A stretch of 64,000 nucleotides of DNA from Helicobacteraceae bacterium (GCA_027023805.1 JALVUF010000046.1:26936-90935), one strand, 5' to 3'. Counted from the stretch's first letter, positions 9,224 through 18,697 are shown. Program-made: numbers and translations. The notes: generated from the letters alone by a model not told the origin.

Positions 9224-10936
9224 TTAAGCCTTTACGGTACCGCTGTAGAGGCGTTGGTACTCTTTTGATGAGCTTAGTAACTGCCGGTGAGATCCGCAAT
9301 CGGCAATCTCTCCGTTTGTGAAAACAAAAATTTTATCCGCATCTTCTATAGTGCTAAGACGGTGGGCAATTGTTATGGTGATCTTATCTTTGGCATAATT
9401 TTTAAAAGTTTTTAAAATTCTCTTTTCGCTCTCATTATCAAGCGCACTGGAAGCTTCATCTAAGACAAGTACTGAGGCGTCTTTATATATTGCTCTGGCA
9501 ATAGCTATGCGCTGTCTTTGACCGCCCGAGAGGTTTGCACCCGCCTCACCCATCATCGTATAAATACCATCTGGTAGATTTGTTGCAAATTCATATGCAT
9601 CTGCCTGCCTTAAGGCTTGTATTACTTTCTCTTCATCCATGTCGTGCCCATAGGCAACATTGTGCGCTAGTGTATCTTGAAGTACATATACTCTTTGTGA
9701 TACGACGGCTATTTTTTCACGAAGAGCGTGAAGATTGTACTTTTGTATGGGAATGCCATTTATCCTGATTTTACCGTTACTGGCATCATAAAACCGAACC
9801 AATAGATTAATAATAGAGCTTTTGCCTCCGCCACTATCTCCGACAAAAGCAATATGTTGAGGTTTTAAAATATTAAAATTTATATCTCTTAATGCTTGCT
9901 TTTGTTCATAATGCAAATCCACATGTAAAAACGAGATACTGTTTATCTCATCTTTTAGCATGATATCACCATCTTTTATTTTATTGTCAAGATCCATGAC
10001 GGTAAAAATCCGTTCACTGGCGGCAATTGCATCCTGCATTTTTGAATAGATAATACCAAGACCACGCGCCGGTTGAAATACAAGCCCGACTGCCGTTAAA
10101 AAAGAGGTAAAACCTCCTACGCTCATGTGTCCGGCATATACTTCTCTTCCACCCATATAAATAACCATAGCAAGCCCGACTGATGCGACAATTTCTAGTA
10201 TAGGAGATGATAATTGACTAGTATAAACTGATTTGATATTTATTTTAAAAAAACGCCAGTTTTCTTGATTAAATCTTTGTATCTCATACTCTTCTGTTGC
10301 ATTTAATTTAATCATTTCAGCGTTATTAAATACCTCGCTAAGTCTTGTTACCACGTCGGCATTTTTTTCCTGTGAGCGGTGTGATAAACGCTTAAGACGT
10401 TTAGCAATCAAGATTATGGGGATAATTACTAAAGGAAGTACGATCAGGGCAAAAAATGCCAGTGTTGCATTAAGATAGACAACATACCCAATTAGTGCAA
10501 TAACCGTCATAAGTTCACGCACAAATTCTGGAAGCATAGAAGAAACAAAATACTGCACTCTGTTTATATCGTTTGTTATACGTGATATCATCTCCCCGCT
10601 TCTGTTGGCATAAAGATAGGCCATATCTAAAAAAAGTATTTTTTTTAGAAGTCTTGTGCGGAGCTTTGTTATAATATGCAGTCCGATATAATCTATAAAA
10701 ACGCTTTGTATGTATCGTCCCGCACTTTTAATAACATAGATAATTATTAAACCCACAGGGATAATGATGAGCATGTTTGCGTCATGTTTGATAAACATCT
10801 GGTTTATCATGGGCTTCATAATATAAGCCGTTGCCGCCGTTGCGCTGACGGTCATTATTATACCTATGAAGATAAAGAAAAACTTTAACTTATAGCCTTT
10901 TATGTATGGCCAGTAATGTCGGAATGTATTTTTCAT
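9224..10936 (-). CDS. msbA: MsbA-like ABC transporter (lipid/LPS core flippase), permease fused to ATPase
   Basis: This 570-residue half-transporter works as a homodimer. Six membrane helices fill the first ~300 residues; the ATP-binding domain follows with Walker A GDSGGGKSS, signature LSGGQRQR, Walker B VLVLDEASSALD and the switch His in ITIAHRLSTIEDADKI. The type I exporter fold and length match MsbA, which flips lipid A-core across the inner membrane. Neighbours support this: a GT9 sugar transferase follows, and the LPS outer-membrane translocon gene lptD lies one gene upstream. It starts four bases after the pnp stop, so the two are translated from one mRNA. Drug or peptide export cannot be ruled out. 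Confidence 0.85.
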   Translation of the reverse strand: MKNTFRHYWPYIKGYKLKFFFIFIGIIMTVSATAATAYIMKPMINQMFIKHDANMLIIIPVGLIIIYVIKSAGRYIQSVFIDYIGLHIITKLRTRLLKKILFLDMAYLYANRSGEMISRITNDINRVQYFVSSMLPEFVRELMTVIALIGYVVYLNATLAFFALIVLPLVIIPIILIAKRLKRLSHRSQEKNADVVTRLSEVFNNAEMIKLNATEEYEIQRFNQENWRFFKINIKSVYTSQLSSPILEIVASVGLAMVIYMGGREVYAGHMSVGGFTSFLTAVGLVFQPARGLGIIYSKMQDAIAASERIFTVMDLDNKIKDGDIMLKDEINSISFLHVDLHYEQKQALRDINFNILKPQHIAFVGDSGGGKSSIINLLVRFYDASNGKIRINGIPIQKYNLHALREKIAVVSQRVYVLQDTLAHNVAYGHDMDEEKVIQALRQADAYEFATNLPDGIYTMMGEAGANLSGGQRQRIAIARAIYKDASVLVLDEASSALDNESEKRILKTFKNYAKDKITITIAHRLSTIEDADKIFVFTNGEIADCGSHRQLLSSSKEYQRLYSGTVKA

Positions 10937-10940
10937 CTAT

Positions 10941-13109
10941 CTATTTGAGTAATCCAAGTCCAATTTTATTGCCTTTGAATTCTAAAATTTGTACTTTTAT
11001 CTCATCGCCTTCACTTAGGACATCAGATACTTTGTTTACTTTTTCATCAGATAATTTAGAAATATGCAATAACCCGTCAACCCCGTCTGATATCTCTATA
11101 AAAGCACCGAAATCTACAATTTTCTTCACTTTGCCGTTAACGATATCACCGATTTTAAATTCAACTTGATTTTGTTTTGCTGATGATGCTATTGAGCGTA
11201 TATGCTCTTTGGCTTTATCTATTTTATCGGTGTCTGTGCCTGAGAGCTTAACTTTTCCGCTTTTTTTGTCAATATCTATCGCAACTTCAAACTTTTCTAT
11301 AATCTCACGTATGGTTTTGCCTGCTTGACCGATAATGCTTCCTATAGTACCGGGGTCGATGTGAAAAACATGGTTTACGGGAAGTACACCGTCGTTAAAT
11401 TCTATATTATTTACAGCTTCTTCCATGATATTTAAGATATGAGAGCGCCCCTCTTTTGCCTGATATAGTGCTTCTCGTAAAAGATTCAAGCTTATTCCGC
11501 CTAGTTTAATATCCATCTGCATAGCGGTGATGCCGTCTTTAGAACCGGTTACTTTAAAATCTAAATCGCCGTCATGATCTTCTAATCCCATGATATCGCT
11601 TAAAATAGCATATTTATCGCCGTCGCTAACCATTCCCATGGCGATTCCGGCTACCATATCTGATGTATCAATATTAGCAGCACGCAAAGCCATATAACCG
11701 CCACAAACAGTAGCCATAGAAGAAGAGCCGTTTGATTCAAGCACCTCTGATACTAAGCGAATTGTTTCGCCATTTAAATTAACAATACACTCTAAAGCAC
11801 GTTTTGCCAAGTTTCCGTGACCTAGCTCTCTTCGCCGCGGCGCACCGATAGGTGAAGCCTCTCCAACTGCAAAACCGGGGAAATTGTAATGAACCATAAA
11901 TGATTCATTTTGAGTTTTATCATCTGTTAAGTTTTCATACATCTGAGCATCTTTAGGACCGCCTAGCGTTAATGTAACCAGTGCTTGCGTTTGTCCTCTA
12001 GTAAATAAGCAAGAAGAGTGTGCCGATGGCAGAAGATTTGTACTTATAGATATGGGTCGTATTTCGTTTAGCGCTCTTTTATCTGCTCTAATATTGTCTT
12101 TTAATATCATACTGCGAACTAGATCATGTTTTACTTTTTCTATTGCATGTTTTAGTGATAATTCTGACCACTCCGGCTGCTGCGGCATAATTTTTTTGCG
12201 AAGCTTTCTTAAAGCGGTTGAGCGCTCACTTTTTGCCATCTGAGCAATAGCGGCTTTAATCTCATCGAGATGATGTTGTACAAGATATAGAACTATCTCT
12301 TCATTAACAACATGGCTGGTTAATTCAAGCGGTTTAGCGTCATGGCAGAACCTTTGCAATTCTTTTATATAAAGAGTGTTTGCATTGAAGAGTTCTTGTT
12401 GTGCTATTTTTATAATTTCTATGAGTTCATCTTCGGGCAAAGCATTTGATTTATGGATACTTAGCGTTTGAGATATTAATGTAGGATCAAGAAGAGGGTC
12501 AATGATAGGCGAAGGCAAAATCTCATCTGAGCCTAAAGCACACATCTCAATCATTAAAATATCATCCTTTGTACCTGAGAGATATAAGTCCAGCGTTGAA
12601 TCGGAGAGTTCGCTCATGGTTGGATTTAAAATAATTTTATCATCAACTTTTGCAACTCTTACCGCGCTAATAGATGTTGAAATATTTATATCTGAGGTAT
12701 AGAGTGCAGCTGAGGCCGCATTTAATGCCAGTACCTGTAAATCAACCTCCGCATCTGCGCTTAGGACTATAATGCTGATTTGTGTCGGGTACCCAAATCC
12801 TTTTGGAAAGAGTGGGCGCAATGATCTGTCTATTATGCGTGATGTTAATGTTTCAAAGTCACTTGGTTTACTCTCTCGTTTGAAAAATCCGCCCGGTATC
12901 TTCCCTGCGGCATATGATTTCTCAATATATTGCACCGTTAGAGGTAAAAAATCATCCTCGACTACTTCAGTTTCATCAACAACAACAGTGGCTAAAATAA
13001 TCGCATTTTTACACTTAACCCATGCTGCGCCGTTTGTTTGACGGGCAACTGAATTAAAAGCGTAACTCTCCTGTTTGTTTGTTAAATTTAATGTTATATC
13101 ATATGTCAT
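10941..13109 (-). CDS. pnp: Polynucleotide phosphorylase
   Basis: This 722-residue protein degrades RNA 3' to 5' with phosphate, releasing nucleoside diphosphates. Domains in order are two RNase PH-like cores (about 1-230 and 315-550; GGFFKRESKPSDFE and RRRELGHGNLAKRAL are typical signatures), a KH domain (GTIGSIIGQAGKTIREI, about 565-580) and a C-terminal S1 RNA-binding domain (FKIGDIVNGKVKKIVDFGAFIEI, about 650-720). Length fits the family. The start has an AAGGAAT site. A perfect extended -10 box lies upstream at 13170-13175. It heads a three-gene set with the MsbA-like exporter and the GT9 enzyme. Confidence 0.97.
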   Translation of the reverse strand: MTYDITLNLTNKQESYAFNSVARQTNGAAWVKCKNAIILATVVVDETEVVEDDFLPLTVQYIEKSYAAGKIPGGFFKRESKPSDFETLTSRIIDRSLRPLFPKGFGYPTQISIIVLSADAEVDLQVLALNAASAALYTSDINISTSISAVRVAKVDDKIILNPTMSELSDSTLDLYLSGTKDDILMIEMCALGSDEILPSPIIDPLLDPTLISQTLSIHKSNALPEDELIEIIKIAQQELFNANTLYIKELQRFCHDAKPLELTSHVVNEEIVLYLVQHHLDEIKAAIAQMAKSERSTALRKLRKKIMPQQPEWSELSLKHAIEKVKHDLVRSMILKDNIRADKRALNEIRPISISTNLLPSAHSSCLFTRGQTQALVTLTLGGPKDAQMYENLTDDKTQNESFMVHYNFPGFAVGEASPIGAPRRRELGHGNLAKRALECIVNLNGETIRLVSEVLESNGSSSMATVCGGYMALRAANIDTSDMVAGIAMGMVSDGDKYAILSDIMGLEDHDGDLDFKVTGSKDGITAMQMDIKLGGISLNLLREALYQAKEGRSHILNIMEEAVNNIEFNDGVLPVNHVFHIDPGTIGSIIGQAGKTIREIIEKFEVAIDIDKKSGKVKLSGTDTDKIDKAKEHIRSIASSAKQNQVEFKIGDIVNGKVKKIVDFGAFIEISDGVDGLLHISKLSDEKVNKVSDVLSEGDEIKVQILEFKGNKIGLGLLK

Positions 13110-13169
13110 TTTATTCCTTAAGTAAGAGGGTATAACTAAATCTATGGGATTGGTGATTCTCTTTTGCTG

Positions 13170-13175
13170 ATTATA
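13170..13175 (-). promoter_or_regulatory. Extended -10 box for pnp
   Basis: On the minus strand this reads TGG-TATAAT, a perfect -10 with the extended TGN element, about 60 bases before the pnp ATG and just past the lptD stop codon. The start point should be near 13163. It separates pnp expression from the upstream lptD transcript. Confidence 0.55.
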
Positions 13176-13187
13176 CCAAATAAAGGC

Positions 13188-15347
13188 TTAAGTCCCTGTG
13201 GCGGCTTGCGGTATCCTGTAGTTAAATTGAGATCCTCCGATTGGTTTTAAGACAATAGTAAAGAGTATGTATCTGCTGTCAATGTTTTGAGCCTGGCCGT
13301 TGGCTGTTAGAGTAGGCTGTGTGTTTTCAACATAGCTAAGTCCAAAATCCCAGCATCTCTTACTGTATAAAAATCCAATAGAGGCACTTTTTTTTCTTCC
13401 TGCTTCTAAGTCGTAGTTAAATGAGGTAAAGTATCTGTAGTGATTGTTGTAAATATATGTAAAACTAGATGTAAAGTATTTTGTATATTGCGTAGTTCCA
13501 GGCATATTTAAAAAACTGTTGTTGTAAAGATATGAAAGCGCTAGAGAGATTTTAGATTTGTGATATCCAATTGTGCTTAAGCTTTTTGCTATAGCTGACT
13601 TTGTATGGTTGTAAAATGTATCATTATAAATATTTAAGCTGCTTGTTATGTTGTAATTTATCTCATTTTCCAAATTTCCAAGTGTTTGTGTGCCGTGATT
13701 GTATGTAACTTGTTGGGAAGTTCTGTCATATAAAAACTGTTTAGACTCTTCATTAAAAAAGTATTGGGTTATATTAAACTGCAAAGCATTGACGATATTG
13801 TTGACGTTATAAAACAGGCAATTCGCAGATGAAGGATTTGTGCTACATTCGTTTTGTGCTATTTTATAAAAACCATCACTACTGCTCGCACCCTTTTGTG
13901 TATATGATGCGCCGACTGTGATGGTATGAGTCACTTTTTTATAGGCTTTTGTTAGTGCGGTATTAATATCAAAAACATTATATTGTCCATATAATTTTCC
14001 GGTTTGGTAAATATCTTTGTTTACGCTTGATGCAGGGTTTGCTGCAGATGAAAATGAAATATGTTGGGCGTAAAAATGAGATGTGTAGCTAAGGTTTAGA
14101 TAATTATCAAATAAAGATGTCTGCAGTGTCAAAGGGGCGTTTAGGGTTGTCTGCTGTGCATTTTTACCGAGCTGGCGATACAGAGTATTGTTTTGTAAAT
14201 CTACATCATATAAAACGTGATTTTTTAAAAAGCCTGAGAGATAATGGTGATATTGCAGTGTAGGTAAATTTTGCAGGGTGGAGGCATTGCTAGCTTTGGA
14301 CAGATCAAGATAATAGCGAAAGTATGCTCCATAATAATTTTTGTTGGTGTTGTAAAACATATTTATTTGTGAAAGTACCTGATTGGAGGTGAGCGTTTGA
14401 AAAGTGTTGTTGTTTGCCAGATTGATAAAGTTTACATCATTCATCCAGTCAATATCTGCGTATAAACCCGATTGCCCGCTCAAATCAGAGTTAAACCAGT
14501 CATTTATAAAGTCTGAGTTGGTATAGTGCAGATGATATCCGTAATGGCTTTTGTGCGCAAGATTGTGTGCTGCGGCATAGCTGTTTTTTTCCTGAAAATA
14601 ACCGGTTGTAAACTCTCCTCTTGAGTGAGTAGAATCCACAAACCTAAAAGTACCGTACAGTCCTTTTCCACGAAGTGTTCTTATTTGAGGTCTAAACTCC
14701 ATATCCCACCAGTTATCTACTGCGATATAGATTGGCTGTTGATAATAAAATCCCTCGTCCGATGAAACTCCAAAAGAGGGGATAAGCAGACCTGAACGTC
14801 TTTTTTTGCTTAAAGAGTATCCAAAATAAGGTGTATAAAAAATAGGGATATTATAAAGATACAAGCGCGCATTAAAAAGGTTCATCCATTTTGTTTTATC
14901 GTTATAAGATGAGGATGAGAAAGCTATTTTCCATAACGGATCAACAGGGTTGCATCCTGAGAGCATACCTGTTTTGATATGCAGTTTGTTATTTTTTATT
15001 TTACCTTTTTTAGCGCTCATCCAAAGATCTGACTTTTGATCTAACAGATAAAGAGGCATAAACTCTTTTTCTTTATTGGCAAGGTTTAATTTAGCATAAT
15101 TTCCAAGAAGTTGATAGTTGTTGCCTTTATTTACTTTTACATGTCCAAAAAGCTGTAAGATTTTATCTTGACGATTATAAATAGCATCGTCAGCGTTTAA
15201 TATATAATCTTTATATAGTACGACCACATCGCCGTTTGCTCTAACTAAAGTTTTACCGCCTCCAATTTTACTTGCGTAGATTTGGACTTTGTCTGCTGCT
15301 ATGAGTGATATTGAAACTAAAAGAAGCAGATAAAAAAATTTATACAT
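13188..15347 (-). CDS. lptD: LPS-assembly outer-membrane protein LptD
   Basis: At 719 residues this is the outer-membrane barrel that inserts LPS into the outer leaflet. A signal peptide (MYKFFYLLLLVSISLIAA) is followed by an OstA/LptA-like beta-jellyroll (about residues 20-130, with GGGKTLVRANGDVVV and ILNADDAIYNRQDKILQLFGHVKV) and a large beta-barrel rich in aromatic strand ends, starting near YLYNIPIFYTPYFGYSLSKKRRSGLLIPSFG. Only a few Cys are present (one in SGCNPVD, two in the CSTNPSSANC loop), so the E. coli disulfide pattern is not conserved. Its start overlaps the RDD gene by 8 bases. The nearby GT9 and MsbA-like genes complete an LPS theme. Confidence 0.92.
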   Translation of the reverse strand: MYKFFYLLLLVSISLIAADKVQIYASKIGGGKTLVRANGDVVVLYKDYILNADDAIYNRQDKILQLFGHVKVNKGNNYQLLGNYAKLNLANKEKEFMPLYLLDQKSDLWMSAKKGKIKNNKLHIKTGMLSGCNPVDPLWKIAFSSSSYNDKTKWMNLFNARLYLYNIPIFYTPYFGYSLSKKRRSGLLIPSFGVSSDEGFYYQQPIYIAVDNWWDMEFRPQIRTLRGKGLYGTFRFVDSTHSRGEFTTGYFQEKNSYAAAHNLAHKSHYGYHLHYTNSDFINDWFNSDLSGQSGLYADIDWMNDVNFINLANNNTFQTLTSNQVLSQINMFYNTNKNYYGAYFRYYLDLSKASNASTLQNLPTLQYHHYLSGFLKNHVLYDVDLQNNTLYRQLGKNAQQTTLNAPLTLQTSLFDNYLNLSYTSHFYAQHISFSSAANPASSVNKDIYQTGKLYGQYNVFDINTALTKAYKKVTHTITVGASYTQKGASSSDGFYKIAQNECSTNPSSANCLFYNVNNIVNALQFNITQYFFNEESKQFLYDRTSQQVTYNHGTQTLGNLENEINYNITSSLNIYNDTFYNHTKSAIAKSLSTIGYHKSKISLALSYLYNNSFLNMPGTTQYTKYFTSSFTYIYNNHYRYFTSFNYDLEAGRKKSASIGFLYSKRCWDFGLSYVENTQPTLTANGQAQNIDSRYILFTIVLKPIGGSQFNYRIPQAATGT

Positions 15348-15789
15348 TTATGACCAATGTTTTAGCGGTTAAATCATGCCAGGTCTGTCTGGTCGGGTTT
15401 AACACACCCCATAAAAAACCCAGGTAAAAAATCATTTCACTTACAATTCTAAAAACCGCTCTGTTAAAAGATGCAGTTAAGGATGGTTTTTGCAAGGTCT
15501 TAATATCTATAATTTTTATTTTCATGACCATCTTGCCAAGAGTAGCGCCGTACATGTAAGCAAAAAGAGTTTGATATATAATTTTGAGCAGCATATATAC
15601 TAATATATATGAATCCATGATATTTATCATCTGAACTGAAGATGTAGCTTTTTCAAAATCATTCCAAATGATAAAAATAAACACAACAGACATCAAAAAA
15701 TCATCTATAATAAAAGCAATAAATCTTTTTAAAACAGAAGCCAAAGTTAGTTGGTGCATTTCTAGTAGATTGTGAATCTCTTCATTCAT
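15340..15789 (-). CDS. RDD-family membrane protein
   Basis: This 149-residue inner-membrane protein has the RDD layout: a first helix around FIAFIIDDFLMSVVFIFII carrying the acidic pair, a second near YILVYMLLKIIYQTLFAYMYGATLGKMVMKIKI, and a third near FRIVSEMIFYLGFLWGV, with the final TWHDLTAKT motif common to the family. The molecular role of this type is poorly known. The gene sits 11 bases after purD and overlaps lptD by 8 bases, so the three are co-transcribed. A role in envelope assembly is possible but only inferred from position. Confidence 0.85.
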   Translation of the reverse strand: MNEEIHNLLEMHQLTLASVLKRFIAFIIDDFLMSVVFIFIIWNDFEKATSSVQMINIMDSYILVYMLLKIIYQTLFAYMYGATLGKMVMKIKIIDIKTLQKPSLTASFNRAVFRIVSEMIFYLGFLWGVLNPTRQTWHDLTAKTLVINV

Positions 15790-15800
15790 ATTATGTATCT

Positions 15801-17066
15801 CTAAAGAGCTTGGTAAGCTATATCGGTACGAAATTTTTTACCCGCAAAATGCACTTGACCACACAACATATATGCTCTATCTCTTGCCTCTTTAACGGAT
15901 GCGCCCAAGCCAACACACACTAAAACTCTGCCGCCTGTTGCGTATAAAATATCATCTTCTTTTTTAACACCGGCGTAAGAGATATGAGTATTATCCGATA
16001 TCTCTTTATGTACGATTTTATCTACGATTATCTCAGCAGACGTAGAGGCGGAGTATGGATAATTAGCGCTTGCTATCACGACACCGACTGCGTATTTATC
16101 CTCAAACTCTACATGTAGATTGTGTAAATCACCGGTGGCGGCTTTATAAAACAGCTCACTTGCCGGCGTTTTCATAAGAGGCATAAGCACCTCGCACTCA
16201 GGATCGCCAAATCTTACATTAAACTCCAGTGTAATAGGTTCGTTTTTTACTACCATAATTCCTATAAACAGCACGCCGCGAAACGGAGCCTTTTCTTGAT
16301 TCATCCCGTCTAATGTAGGGCGTATAATTCTCTTTTTTACTTTTTCATATAACTCATCATGTGCTAGTGGAGTAGGTGCATAAGCGCCCATGCCGCCGGT
16401 ATTTGGTCCCTCATCGTTGTTGTTTAATCTTTTATGATCTTGCGCTGCTGGCAAAAGTATAAAATCTTTACCGTCACATACAGCAAACATGGACAGCTCA
16501 TACCCGTCTAAATACTCTTCAATAACGACTCTGTTTCCAGCATCTCCAAAACTCTCACCGCTTAGCATTTTTACAACTGCATCATTTGCCTCATCAATGC
16601 TTTGCGCGATAATTACGCCTTTGCCGGCACACAAACCGTCAGCTTTAACGACTATAGGAGTTTTTAGAGTTTGAATAAAAGATAATGCTTCTTTAGCCGA
16701 AGATGTTTGAATATAGCGCGCAGTAGGTATAGAATATTTGGCTAAAAAATTCTTCATATAAACTTTTGAACCTTCCAGTCTTGCTGCGGCTTTACCCGGC
16801 CCGAAAATTACCAGTCCATCACTTTGAAAGATATCAACTATACCCTCTACCAGCGGAGTTTCAGGACCTACAATGGTTAGGTCTATGCTGCTTTGTTTAG
16901 CAAAACCGGCTAACTGTCGGTAATCTGTGATATCGATATTTTCACCTAATGCATCGGTAGCTCCATTGCCGGGCGCAAAATATAATCTGTTTACGGCCTT
17001 ATCTTTAGATAACGCAAGCCCTATAGAGTATTCACGTCCTCCGCTTCCAACAATCAAAATATCCAT
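15801..17066 (-). CDS. purD: Phosphoribosylamine-glycine ligase
   Basis: This 421-residue cytosolic ATP-grasp enzyme joins glycine to 5-phosphoribosylamine, the second step of purine synthesis. The N-terminal Rossmann part starts [19 protein letters not shown]; the ATP-grasp core has [13 protein letters not shown] (about 133-145), [28 protein letters not shown] (about 205-232) and the metal-binding [12 protein letters not shown] (about 280-291). Length is normal. The ATG has an AAGGA site. It is the first gene of the purD-RDD-lptD unit and stands alone from other pur genes. It carries one copy of TACATGTA at 16110-16117. Confidence 0.97.
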   Translation of the reverse strand: MDILIVGSGGREYSIGLALSKDKAVNRLYFAPGNGATDALGENIDITDYRQLAGFAKQSSIDLTIVGPETPLVEGIVDIFQSDGLVIFGPGKAAARLEGSKVYMKNFLAKYSIPTARYIQTSSAKEALSFIQTLKTPIVVKADGLCAGKGVIIAQSIDEANDAVVKMLSGESFGDAGNRVVIEEYLDGYELSMFAVCDGKDFILLPAAQDHKRLNNNDEGPNTGGMGAYAPTPLAHDELYEKVKKRIIRPTLDGMNQEKAPFRGVLFIGIMVVKNEPITLEFNVRFGDPECEVLMPLMKTPASELFYKAATGDLHNLHVEFEDKYAVGVVIASANYPYSASTSAEIIVDKIVHKEISDNTHISYAGVKKEDDILYATGGRVLVCVGLGASVKEARDRAYMLCGQVHFAGKKFRTDIAYQAL

Positions 17067-17164
17067 TCAAATTCCTTGTAAAAATCTCTAAACTAATCCA
17101 TTTTTTAATAAATATCTGATGTACGCATGTCTATAGAAAAGCATGATATTTCATCTAGTTTCCT

Positions 17165-17182
17165 CAAAAAGTTTACTTTTTG
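17165..17182. other. Short hairpin in the purD-bioF gap
   Basis: CAAAAAG and CTTTTTG form a perfect 7-bp stem around a TTTA loop. It lies about 100 bases upstream of purD. It has the A/T-rich look of a weak two-way terminator or a leader fold, but no gene ends here. Confidence 0.4.
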
Positions 17183-17246
17183 TAGCTTTAGGGGACGTAA
17201 CATCAATAAATAAATCAGGTTAAAAATTAAAGTACCCAAAGAGGCG

Positions 17247-17302
17247 TCTCGCACTTAGCTTTGGTTCTCAAAGCCTAACAATAGCGAAGCGAGAATTTTT
17301 TT
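17247..17302 (+). ncRNA. Nested stem-loop followed by a T-run; possible small RNA or orphan terminator
   Basis: An outer stem TCTCGC (17247-17252) / GCGAGA (17289-17294) encloses an inner stem in which TTAGCTTTG (17255-17263) pairs with CAAAGCCTAA (17269-17278) with one bulged base and a 5-nt loop. A run of seven T follows directly (17296-17302). On the plus strand this has the form of an intrinsic terminator or the 3' end of a small RNA. No plus-strand gene lies upstream of it, since purD reads away. The RNA call is an inference from structure only. Confidence 0.35.
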
Positions 17303-17364
17303 AGGCGGCAGCATCTCAGCAGAGTAAACATGCTTCAAACGATATCACCGACACACAAAAATTA

Positions 17365-17392
17365 CTACGTAATTCGCTTTACGAATCTGTAG
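17365..17392. other. Interrupted stem-loop upstream of bioF
   Basis: CTAC (17365-17368) pairs with GTAG (17389-17392), and ATTCG (17372-17376) with CGAAT (17382-17386), around a CTTTA loop and a small internal loop. It lies about 70 bases before the bioF -10 box and could be an operator or part of an upstream RNA. Confidence 0.35.
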
Positions 17393-17460
17393 AACCCCTT
17401 ATATACGATTGTTCGCACTCTTTAGGAATTATAATTATACACTTTTTTTTCTTACTTAGA

Positions 17461-17466
17461 TATAAT
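17461..17466 (+). promoter_or_regulatory. -10 box of bioF placed for a leaderless mRNA
   Basis: A perfect TATAAT is separated from the bioF ATG (17473) by only six bases, so transcription should begin at or next to the A of the start codon. No Shine-Dalgarno sequence is present. Confidence 0.5.
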
Positions 17467-17472
17467 ACCAAT

Positions 17473-18570
17473 ATGAATTATTATGAAGCTGAGCTGCGCG
17501 CGCTTAAAAAGTCTAATCGTTTTCGTAAGAGAGTTTTGGTTGATTACTCAGTTAGAGATTTTGCATCTAACGACTATCTGGGGCTGTCTAAAAACAAGGA
17601 GATGCACGCTTTTACATGTAAACAACTAGCGTCAAGCCCGTTGCACAGTCCGACATCCTCCATGTTAATAAACGGGTACCATCAGATACACAAAGATTTT
17701 GAGAAATTGTTGTGCAAATTAAACAGGTTTGAAGATGCCATAGTTATGGGAAGCGGTTTTGTGGCAAATATAGCACTTATCGAGAGCTTGGTCAGAAAAA
17801 ACGATACATTATTTATTGATGAAAAGTTTCATGCCTCAGGAATGCTCATTGCGAGGCTAGAGTATTTACATGTAAAGGTGTTTCATCACAACGATGCGGA
17901 TGAGCTAAACCGACTCCTTTGCGCATCTAAAGCCAAGAGAAATATTGTAGCTGTCGAGGGTGTGTATTCGATGGAGGGAGATCTGCTAAATAAAGAGATT
18001 TTTAATATTTGTGATGATCATGACGCCATATTAATCGTTGATGAAGCTCACAGCAGTGGAGTTGTTGGAGAGAATTTATTGGGGGTCTTTGAGCTTTTTG
18101 ATATACATGTAAAACCAAATTATATAAAAATGGGCACGCTAGGCAAAGCATACGGCAGTTTTGGCGCATATATTTTATCATCTTCGCATATTATTGAATA
18201 TCTGATAAACAGAGCCAAACCGATCATATATGCCACGGCGCTTTCACTATATGATACACTTTTAGCACACAATAATTTAGAGTATATTATAAAAAACAAA
18301 CAGAGTATAACAAAAGAGCTAAATATCAGACGTAAAATGGCAAAGGAGCTTTTGGGAATTGAGAGTAAATCTATGATTATCTGTATCTCTGTGGGTAATA
18401 ATCAACAAGTTATGCAGATTCAATCACAGCTCAGGGGTATGGGGTTTGCTATAGGTGCGATAAGGCAACCGACAGTTTCCAAAGCTATTTTGAGAATCAT
18501 ACCAAACCTCTCTCAAAGCGCGGATGATTTTTTAGAGCTTTGTAGGTGTATAAGCACTCAAAATGGATGA
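17473..18570 (+). CDS. bioF: 8-amino-7-oxononanoate synthase-like PLP enzyme
   Basis: This 365-residue member of the alpha-oxoamine synthase family (PLP-dependent, fold type I) would condense pimeloyl-ACP/CoA with alanine in biotin synthesis if BioF. Seen are FASNDYLGLSKNKEM near the N-terminus, VDEAHSSGVVG with the PLP-binding Asp, and GTLGKAYGSFGAY with the Schiff-base Lys at residue 225. A related 2-amino-3-ketobutyrate CoA ligase is an alternative; no other bio or threonine genes are nearby to settle it. Length is slightly below the usual ~385. No ribosome site precedes the ATG, and a TATAAT sits six bases upstream. It contains three TACATGTA palindromes within 500 bases. Confidence 0.82.
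   Translation: MNYYEAELRALKKSNRFRKRVLVDYSVRDFASNDYLGLSKNKEMHAFTCKQLASSPLHSPTSSMLINGYHQIHKDFEKLLCKLNRFEDAIVMGSGFVANIALIESLVRKNDTLFIDEKFHASGMLIARLEYLHVKVFHHNDADELNRLLCASKAKRNIVAVEGVYSMEGDLLNKEIFNICDDHDAILIVDEAHSSGVVGENLLGVFELFDIHVKPNYIKMGTLGKAYGSFGAYILSSSHIIEYLINRAKPIIYATALSLYDTLLAHNNLEYIIKNKQSITKELNIRRKMAKELLGIESKSMIICISVGNNQQVMQIQSQLRGMGFAIGAIRQPTVSKAILRIIPNLSQSADDFLELCRCISTQNG
17611..18111. repeat. Cluster of the TTTACATGTAAA palindrome (three copies in bioF)
   Basis: TTTACATGTAAA occurs at 17611-17622 and 17865-17876, and the core TACATGTA at 18104-18111. By eye the window has 14 copies of TACATGTA, the others starting at 15551, 16110, 20910, 23422, 28720, 33330, 34203, 36011, 38107, 39245 and 63288. 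Eight have the longer form TTACATGTAA. All are inside genes. Within bioF the first copy is read as Phe-Thr-Cys-Lys and the second as Leu-His-Val-Lys, so the reading frame differs, which argues for a DNA-level motif. Confidence 0.6.
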
Positions 18571-18587
18571 TATATTTATAATATATA

Positions 18588-18616
18588 TTAGACAAGATTG
18601 CAAAATCTGGTACAAT
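18588..18616 (+). promoter_or_regulatory. Sigma-70 promoter of the penicillin-binding protein gene
   Basis: TTAGAC (18588-18593) and TACAAT (18611-18616) are spaced by 17 bases, a good sigma-70 match. The promoter lies just past the bioF stop, giving a leader of about 75 bases before the ATG at 18698. Confidence 0.5.
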
Positions 18617-18697
18617 GGCATCCGCATTAGAAACTTTATGGCAGATATATAAAAAACTATGGATTAACGCTAACCGTATTGATAGGAATTTGAAAAG

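Larger units (their letters stand above)
17067..17472. other. 406-base non-coding gap between divergent purD and bioF with several hairpins
   Basis: No open frame of useful length or tRNA-like fold was found on either strand. The stretch holds three clear inverted repeats (17165-17182, 17247-17294 and 17365-17392, listed separately) and the bioF -10 box at its right end. The purD promoter should lie in the left part but was not located with confidence. This is the longest gene-free stretch of the window and its stable folds are not explained by the flanking genes. Confidence 0.6.

Noticed and set aside
17067..17472. Decayed tRNA or coding gene in the purD-bioF gap
   Set aside because: No cloverleaf with a T-loop and no frame with recognisable protein sequence could be built.
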